Positions 58,503-64,000 of a DNA stretch of 64,000 bases are shown here, one piece after another. The notes under the pieces are model-generated. The model saw only the letters and a list, made by a program, of their open reading frames with translations, searched no databases and was not told where the DNA came from. Origin of the DNA: Actinacidiphila bryophytorum (GTDB lineage: Bacteria; Actinomycetota; Actinomycetes; Streptomycetales; Streptomycetaceae); assembly GCF_016916835.1 (NCBI RefSeq), contig NZ_JAFFIX010000001.1, forward strand, positions 372,001-436,000. Reading direction: 5' to 3'. Every line of letters begins with the position of its first letter. Position 1 is the first letter of the stretch. Made by a program: the position numbers and the translations under genes.

Positions 58503-59621
58503 ATGGAAGAGCAGCCCGTTCTCGACCCGCTCGGCGCCGTGCGCGCCGCGGCGGACCCGGCGACCGATGTCTACCTCACCGGCACCGTCTTCCTCGACAT
58601 CATCTTCACCGGCCTGGACAGCGCGCCCGTGCGCGGCACCGAGTCGTGGGCGCGCGGCATGGGGTCGAGCCCCGGCGGGGTGGCCAACATGGCCACCGCC
58701 CTCGCGCGCCTGGGCCTGCGCACCACGCTGGCCGCGGCCTTCGGCGACGACATGTACGGCGACTACTGCTGGGACAGCCTCGCGGCGGGCGAGGGCATCG
58801 ACCTCGGGCCGTCCCGCCGCATCCCCGGCTGGCACTCCCCGGTCACCGTCTCGATGGCCTACGAGGGCGAGCGCACCATGGTCAGCCACGGCCACCGGGC
58901 GCCGCCGCCCGAGGAGGCCGTGCCGGCCTGCCCGCCGCCCGCCAGGGCCGCCGTGGCCTCGCTCGGCCAGCGCGAGCGGGCCTCGGACGAGGAGCCGGCG
59001 CCCGACCCCGACCGGGAGTGGATCGGGCAGGCGGCCGCCTCGGGCACCCAGGTCTTCGCCGACGTCGGCTGGGACGACACCGGCCGCTGGGACCCCGCCG
59101 ACCTGGAAGGGCTGCGCCATTGCGCCGCCTTCCTGCCCAACGGCGAGGAGGCCATGCGCTACACCCGCACCGACACCCCGGCCGCCGCGGCCCGCGCACT
59201 CGCCGAGCAGGTGCCGCTGGCGGTGGTCACCCTCGGCGCCGAGGGCGCCGTCGCGGTGGACGCGGGCAGCGGGCAGACCGCGGAGGTGCCCGCGCTGATC
59301 GTGGACGCCCTGGACCCGACCGGGGCGGGGGACGTCTTCGTGGCGGGCTTCGTCACCGGCACCCTGGCCGGCTGGCCGCTCGCCGACCGGCTGGCCTTCG
59401 GCTCGCTGTGCGCCGCCCTGTCGGTCCAGGAGTTCGGCGGCTCGCTGTCCGCGCCCGGCTGGACCGAGGTCGCCGCGTGGTGGACGCAGGCCAAGGCCGC
59501 CCCGGGCACCCCGCCCGAGGCTCTGCGGCGGTACGCCTTCCTCGACGCCCTGATCCCGCCCGCCCCGCGCCGCTGGCCGCTGCCGCGTGCGGTGCCCACC
59601 ATCGGCTTCCGCCGCGCGTGA
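58503..59621 (+). CDS. PfkB-family carbohydrate kinase
   Basis: 372-aa sugar or nucleoside kinase of the ribokinase family. Seen: GSSPGGVANMATALARLG (about residues 53-70), FGDDMYGDYCW, LPNGEEA, and the catalytic DPTGAGDVFVAGF at about residues 265-277 with the base Asp. ATG 58503. An internal Pro-rich insert (about 135-175) is unusual. Head-to-head with the GH4 gene, so a shared regulator and substrate pathway is likely. Confidence 0.92.
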   Translation: MEEQPVLDPLGAVRAAADPATDVYLTGTVFLDIIFTGLDSAPVRGTESWARGMGSSPGGVANMATALARLGLRTTLAAAFGDDMYGDYCWDSLAAGEGIDLGPSRRIPGWHSPVTVSMAYEGERTMVSHGHRAPPPEEAVPACPPPARAAVASLGQRERASDEEPAPDPDREWIGQAAASGTQVFADVGWDDTGRWDPADLEGLRHCAAFLPNGEEAMRYTRTDTPAAAARALAEQVPLAVVTLGAEGAVAVDAGSGQTAEVPALIVDALDPTGAGDVFVAGFVTGTLAGWPLADRLAFGSLCAALSVQEFGGSLSAPGWTEVAAWWTQAKAAPGTPPEALRRYAFLDALIPPAPRRWPLPRAVPTIGFRRA

Positions 59622-59814
59622 GGGGCGAGGTACGTGGCATGAGCCGCCAGGGACGTGGCACGACGTACCAGGGGGCACGTGACCCGCGGGCGCCCGGTGA
59701 CAACCGCAAATCCCCTCGGCCGCCGACGGCCCACGTCGTAGGCTTGGTATCCCAGGGCCCGATCGGGCTCCTCGATCAGCAGAAAGCGGGATGAGCAGGC
59801 CCTAGCGCCGGCCC

Positions 59815-60900
<1,086 letters not shown>

Positions 60901-60914
60901 CCGACCACATCATC

Positions 60915-61409
60915 ATGGCGATCGACGTCAACAACGAGTCCGGCTGGGAGATCGACGAGCAGGCGGTCCTCGACGCCGCCCGCTACGCCCTCCACCGCAT
61001 GCGCATCCACCCGCTGTCCGAGCTGTCGGTGATCGTGGTGGACGCCGACGCGATGGAGCAGCTGCACGTGCAGTGGATGGACCTGCCGGGCCCCACCGAT
61101 GTCATGTCCTTCCCGATGGACGAGCTGCGGCCCGGCAAGGAGGACGAGGAGCCCGCGCAGGGGCTGCTCGGCGACATCGTGCTGTGCCCGGAGGTCGCCA
61201 AGAAGCAGGGCGAGGAGGCGCCGACCGGGCACTCCATGGACGAGGAGCTGCAGCTGCTCACCGTGCACGGCGTCCTCCACCTGCTCGGCTACGACCACGA
61301 GGAGCCGGACGAGAAGGCCGAGATGTTCGGCCTGCAGAAGGCCATCCTGGACGGGTGGCGGGCCGAGCGCGGCATCGAGGGGCCGTCGCCGGCGCCCACC
61401 ACCCACTGA
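60915..61409 (+). CDS. ybeY: endoribonuclease YbeY
   Basis: 164-aa zinc endoribonuclease for 16S rRNA 3'-end maturation and ribosome quality control. The metal motif [11 protein letters not shown] is at about residues 118-128. Upstream, [11 protein letters not shown] and [12 protein letters not shown] are family-typical. The acidic stretch EDEEPAQ is common in actinobacteria. ATG 60915. Confidence 0.96.
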   Translation: MAIDVNNESGWEIDEQAVLDAARYALHRMRIHPLSELSVIVVDADAMEQLHVQWMDLPGPTDVMSFPMDELRPGKEDEEPAQGLLGDIVLCPEVAKKQGEEAPTGHSMDEELQLLTVHGVLHLLGYDHEEPDEKAEMFGLQKAILDGWRAERGIEGPSPAPTTH

Positions 61410-61425
61410 CGGCGGCGCGCACCCC

Positions 61426-62736
61426 GTGATCGTCTCCGCAGTCCTGCTCGTCATCGTCGCCTGGCTGGCCGCGTGCGCCGAGACGGCCATCGCCAGGGTC
61501 TCCCGCTTCCGCGCCGAGGACGCGCTGCGCTCGGGCCGCAAGGGCGCCGCCAACCTGCTGGCGGTGGCGTCCGACCCGACCCGCTACCTCAACGTCGCCC
61601 TGCTGGTCAGGGTCGGCTGCGAGACCGCAGCCGCGGTGCTGATCACCGTGGTCTGCGACCGCAACTTCGACCGCACCTGGCAGGTGCTCGCCGTCGCGAT
61701 CGGCGTGATGGTGCTGGTCTCCTACGTGGCCGTGGGCGTCTCGCCGCGCACCATCGGCCGCCAGCACCCGATGAACACCGCGACGGCCGCCTCGTACGTC
61801 CTGCTGCCGCTGGCCCGGGTGATGGGTCCGGTACCCGGGCTGCTGATCCTGCTCGGCAATGCGCTGACGCCCGGCAAGGGCTTCAAACGCGGCCCGTTCG
61901 CCAGCGAGGCGGAGCTGCGGGCGATGGTGGACCTGGCTGAGTCGGAGTCGCTGATCGAGGACGACGAGCGCCGCATGGTGCACTCGGTCTTCGAGCTGGG
62001 CGACACCATCGTGCGCGAGGTGATGGTGCCGCGGCCCGAACTGGTCATGATCGAGCGCTTCAAGACGATCCGCCAGGCCACCACGCTGGCGCTGCGCAGC
62101 GGCTTCTCGCGCATCCCGGTGACCGGTGAGAGCGAGGACGACGTCGTCGGCTTCGTCTACCTCAAGGACCTGGCACGGCGCACCCACATCAACCGCGAGG
62201 CCGAGAGCGACCCGGTCTCCACGCTGATCCGTCCGGCCGCCTTCGTGCCCGACACCAAGAACGCCGGCGACCTGCTGCGGGAGATGCAGCGCGACCGCAA
62301 CCACGTCGCGGTCGTCGTGGACGAGTACGGCGGCACGGCCGGCATCGTCACGATCGAGGACATCCTGGAGGAGATCGTCGGCGAGATCACCGACGAGTAC
62401 GACCGGGAGACCCCGCCGGTGGAGGAGCTGGGCGGCGGGCGCCACCGGGTCACCGCCCGGCTCGACATCGGCGACCTCGGGGAGCTGTACGGGGTGCTGC
62501 TGGACGACGACGACGTCGAGACGGTCGGCGGCCTGCTCGCCAAGTCGCTCGGCCGGGTGCCGATCCCGGGCGCGACGGCCGTGGTGCCGCTGCCCGAGGA
62601 CGGCTCGGGCGAGCGCGCGACGGTGGCGCTGCGGCTGACCGCGGAGACCCAGGCGGGCCGCCGCAACCGGATCGGCACGGTGCTGGTCGAGCCGCTGGAC
62701 GCGCCGGAGCCCGCACCGGACGAGGACGACGTATGA
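61426..62736 (+). CDS. CNNM/CorC-type membrane protein with CBS domains
   Basis: 436-aa hemolysin C-like/magnesium-cobalt efflux-associated protein. An N-terminal DUF21 membrane domain (four helices, about residues 1-185) is followed by two CBS domains (VREVMVPRPELVMIERFKT ... HVAVVVDEYGGTAGIVTIEDILEEIVGEI) and a CorC_HlyC transporter-associated domain at the C-terminus. GTG 61426, 16 bases after ybeY. It probably mediates divalent-cation homeostasis. The downstream Era GTPase usual in this operon is not directly next. Confidence 0.92.
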   Translation: MIVSAVLLVIVAWLAACAETAIARVSRFRAEDALRSGRKGAANLLAVASDPTRYLNVALLVRVGCETAAAVLITVVCDRNFDRTWQVLAVAIGVMVLVSYVAVGVSPRTIGRQHPMNTATAASYVLLPLARVMGPVPGLLILLGNALTPGKGFKRGPFASEAELRAMVDLAESESLIEDDERRMVHSVFELGDTIVREVMVPRPELVMIERFKTIRQATTLALRSGFSRIPVTGESEDDVVGFVYLKDLARRTHINREAESDPVSTLIRPAAFVPDTKNAGDLLREMQRDRNHVAVVVDEYGGTAGIVTIEDILEEIVGEITDEYDRETPPVEELGGGRHRVTARLDIGDLGELYGVLLDDDDVETVGGLLAKSLGRVPIPGATAVVPLPEDGSGERATVALRLTAETQAGRRNRIGTVLVEPLDAPEPAPDEDDV

Positions 62737-62839
62737 GCGGGGCTTCTGGTTCCCAGTAGAACCAGTCCTTGGACTTCTGATCGCTGCGGCGCCACGCTGG
62801 AGACGGCACGAACCGCACGCGATCCGAGGGAGCCCGACC

Positions 62840-63193
62840 ATGCCCGACACCCGTGAACGCGCCCAGCACCCCGAGGACATCGCCCGCCTCCTGGTGGCCC
62901 GGGTCAACGCCCGCGACCTCGACGGCATCCTGGAGCTCTTCGAGCCCGATGCCGTCGTCGCCTACCCCCTCGACCGCCCCTCCCAGGGCACCGCCGCCCT
63001 GCGCGAACTCTACGCGGGCCTGCTCGCCACCAACCCGGTCTTCGAGGTCGAGGACCCTCTCCCGACCCTGATCAGCGGCGACCTGGCCCTGACCTCGACG
63101 ACCCCGAAGGACGGCACGGCCGGCCGCGTCCAGGTCGCCCGCCGCCAGCCCGACGGCACCTGGCTCCGCGTGATCGACCGCCCGGAGGCGTAG
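62840..63193 (+). CDS. SnoaL-like (NTF2-fold) protein
   Basis: 117-aa small alpha-beta protein with the NTF2/SnoaL fold (HPEDIARLLVARVNARDLDGILELFEPDAVVAYPLDRP..., then a beta-strand half ending VARRQPDGTWLRVIDRPEA). The W.R..D pattern is typical. ATG 62840 with GAGGGA upstream. Function unknown; such domains bind small hydrophobic ligands. Confidence 0.85.
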   Translation: MPDTRERAQHPEDIARLLVARVNARDLDGILELFEPDAVVAYPLDRPSQGTAALRELYAGLLATNPVFEVEDPLPTLISGDLALTSTTPKDGTAGRVQVARRQPDGTWLRVIDRPEA

Positions 63194-63206
63194 GCGGCCC
63201 GCGGGC

Positions 63207-63401
63207 TCAGACGCCGAGGGTGCCGAGCATGCCCAGCAGGTTGGCGCTCGCCGCGTGGATCGAGCCGGCCAGGCTGGTGTCTGCCAGGTAGAAGCCGAAG
63301 GCGCCGCAGGCGAGGGCGTGGCTGGACTTGAGGGCGCTCTTGCGTTTCAGGAAGATCGTCACGGCCGCGAGCGCGATGACGAAGGGCATGTGCAGAAGCA
63401 T
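63207..63401 (-). CDS. small two-helix membrane protein
   Basis: 64-aa protein with one membrane segment at about residues 4-17 and a second at about 28-46 (HALACGAFGFYLADTSLAGSI). ATG 63401 has GAGGTG upstream on the minus strand. Similar tiny proteins are common in Streptomyces. Role unknown. Confidence 0.75.
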   Translation of the reverse strand: MLLHMPFVIALAAVTIFLKRKSALKSSHALACGAFGFYLADTSLAGSIHAASANLLGMLGTLGV

Positions 63402-63513
63402 GCGTGATCACCTCTAACGGACACTCTGCCTAGCCACGCTAGGCGCCCGTCGCCAAATGCGCATGTTCGGACACGGAGAGCCACGCTCACCGGTACGCCC
63501 TATGATCGCGGCT

Positions 63514-63879
63514 ATGAGCGATCAGCAGCCGGCCACCGACCTGCCGGACCCGGAAGACCGCAAACTCGTCACCCTGGCCAGGTCCGCGCGGGCGCGCAAC
63601 GCCGTGCCCGAGGGCGCCGCCGTGCGCGACGAGACCGGCAGGACATATGTGGCCGGGACGGTCGCCCTGGAGTCGCTGCGGCTCAGCGCGCTGCAGACGG
63701 CCGTCGCGATGGCGGTGGCCAGCGGCGCCAGGTCGCTGGAGGCGGCCGTCGTGGTGACCGAGGCGCAGTCCGCGGACGACGCCGACCGCGCCGCGGTGCG
63801 CGACCTCGGCGGCCCGTCCGTCCCGGTCGTCGTGGCGGGACCCGACGGGTCGGTGCGCGGCACCGTCACCGCGGGCTGA
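63514..63879 (+). CDS. cytidine deaminase-like protein lacking catalytic residues
   Basis: 121-aa protein with the cytidine deaminase fold order (KLVTLARSARARNAVPEGAAVRDETGRTYVAGTVALESLRLSALQTAVAMAVASG). In active enzymes the helix carries (C/H)AE and a later PCxxC holds zinc; here it reads SALQTA, with Ser for Cys and no Glu, and no PCxxC is found. It is therefore probably a non-enzymatic relative. ATG 63514. It lies in the phoH-ybeY-CBS-(cdd)-era region. Confidence 0.85.
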   Translation: MSDQQPATDLPDPEDRKLVTLARSARARNAVPEGAAVRDETGRTYVAGTVALESLRLSALQTAVAMAVASGARSLEAAVVVTEAQSADDADRAAVRDLGGPSVPVVVAGPDGSVRGTVTAG

Positions 63880-63900
63880 CCCCGGTTCCGCCGGGCGCCG

Positions 63901-64000
<100 letters not shown>

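Overview
The window is a gene-dense, very GC-rich actinobacterial chromosome segment. Gene order and protein types point to Streptomyces or a close Streptomycetaceae relative: proA - nadD - LytR_C protein - rsfS - phosphatase - tRNA-Ala ... leuS - degV - comEA - comEC - holA - rpsT - lepA - hemW - hrcA - dnaJ - rsmE ... phoH - ybeY - CBS-domain protein - cytidine deaminase-like. GTG starts, NTGA start/stop overlaps, short leaders or leaderless mRNAs, and streptomycete intergenic repeats agree with this. Everything here is read from sequence alone; no search was run.

Layout. 1-7.1 kb: end of proA, two paralogous single-pass membrane proteins, an M48 peptidase, nadD, a LytR_C protein with octapeptide repeats, rsfS and a histidine phosphatase that appears to start at CTG. 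7.2-11.4 kb: two identical tRNA-Ala(GGC) genes enclose a regulator, a DHA2-type efflux pump and an Old Yellow Enzyme. 11.5-12.7 kb: an unassigned 243-aa protein followed by two tandem tRNA-like units whose 3' half precedes the 5' half, that is, circularly permuted tRNA genes. This is the most unusual locus in the window. 12.7-17.6 kb: MFS permease, VOC protein, isocitrate-lyase-family protein and a secreted sedolisin. 17.7-31.3 kb: leuS behind a Leu-rich leader peptide and attenuator, then degV, DnaA boxes, comEA-comEC (comEC carries in-frame copies of a genomic repeat), a regulator/MFS pair, holA and rpsT. 31.5-45.3 kb: lepA, acyl-CoA synthetase, SpoIIE-type phosphatase, hemW, a DUF3097-like protein, MBL hydrolase, CIRCE-hrcA-dnaJ, an NMO-type flavoprotein and rsmE, with palindromic repeats in the gaps. 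45.7-49.4 kb: small lipoprotein and tricorn-like protease.

49.4-54.6 kb is an accessory island on the minus strand. It has a 27-aa precursor-like peptide ending YCCGAS, a hairpin, a PqqD-like/M50 membrane metalloprotease, a TPR protein and a flavin reductase, bounded by a 175-bp MITE-like palindrome and an IS remnant. I read it as a compact, unclassified RiPP (ribosomally made, modified peptide) cluster. 54.7-64 kb returns to conserved genes: HIT protein, RNase Z-like MBL enzyme, secreted HAD acid phosphatase, a divergent GH4/PfkB sugar pair, phoH-ybeY-CBS operon, SnoaL-like protein, a small membrane protein, a catalytically degenerate cytidine deaminase-like protein, and the end of a P-II regulator cut by the window edge.
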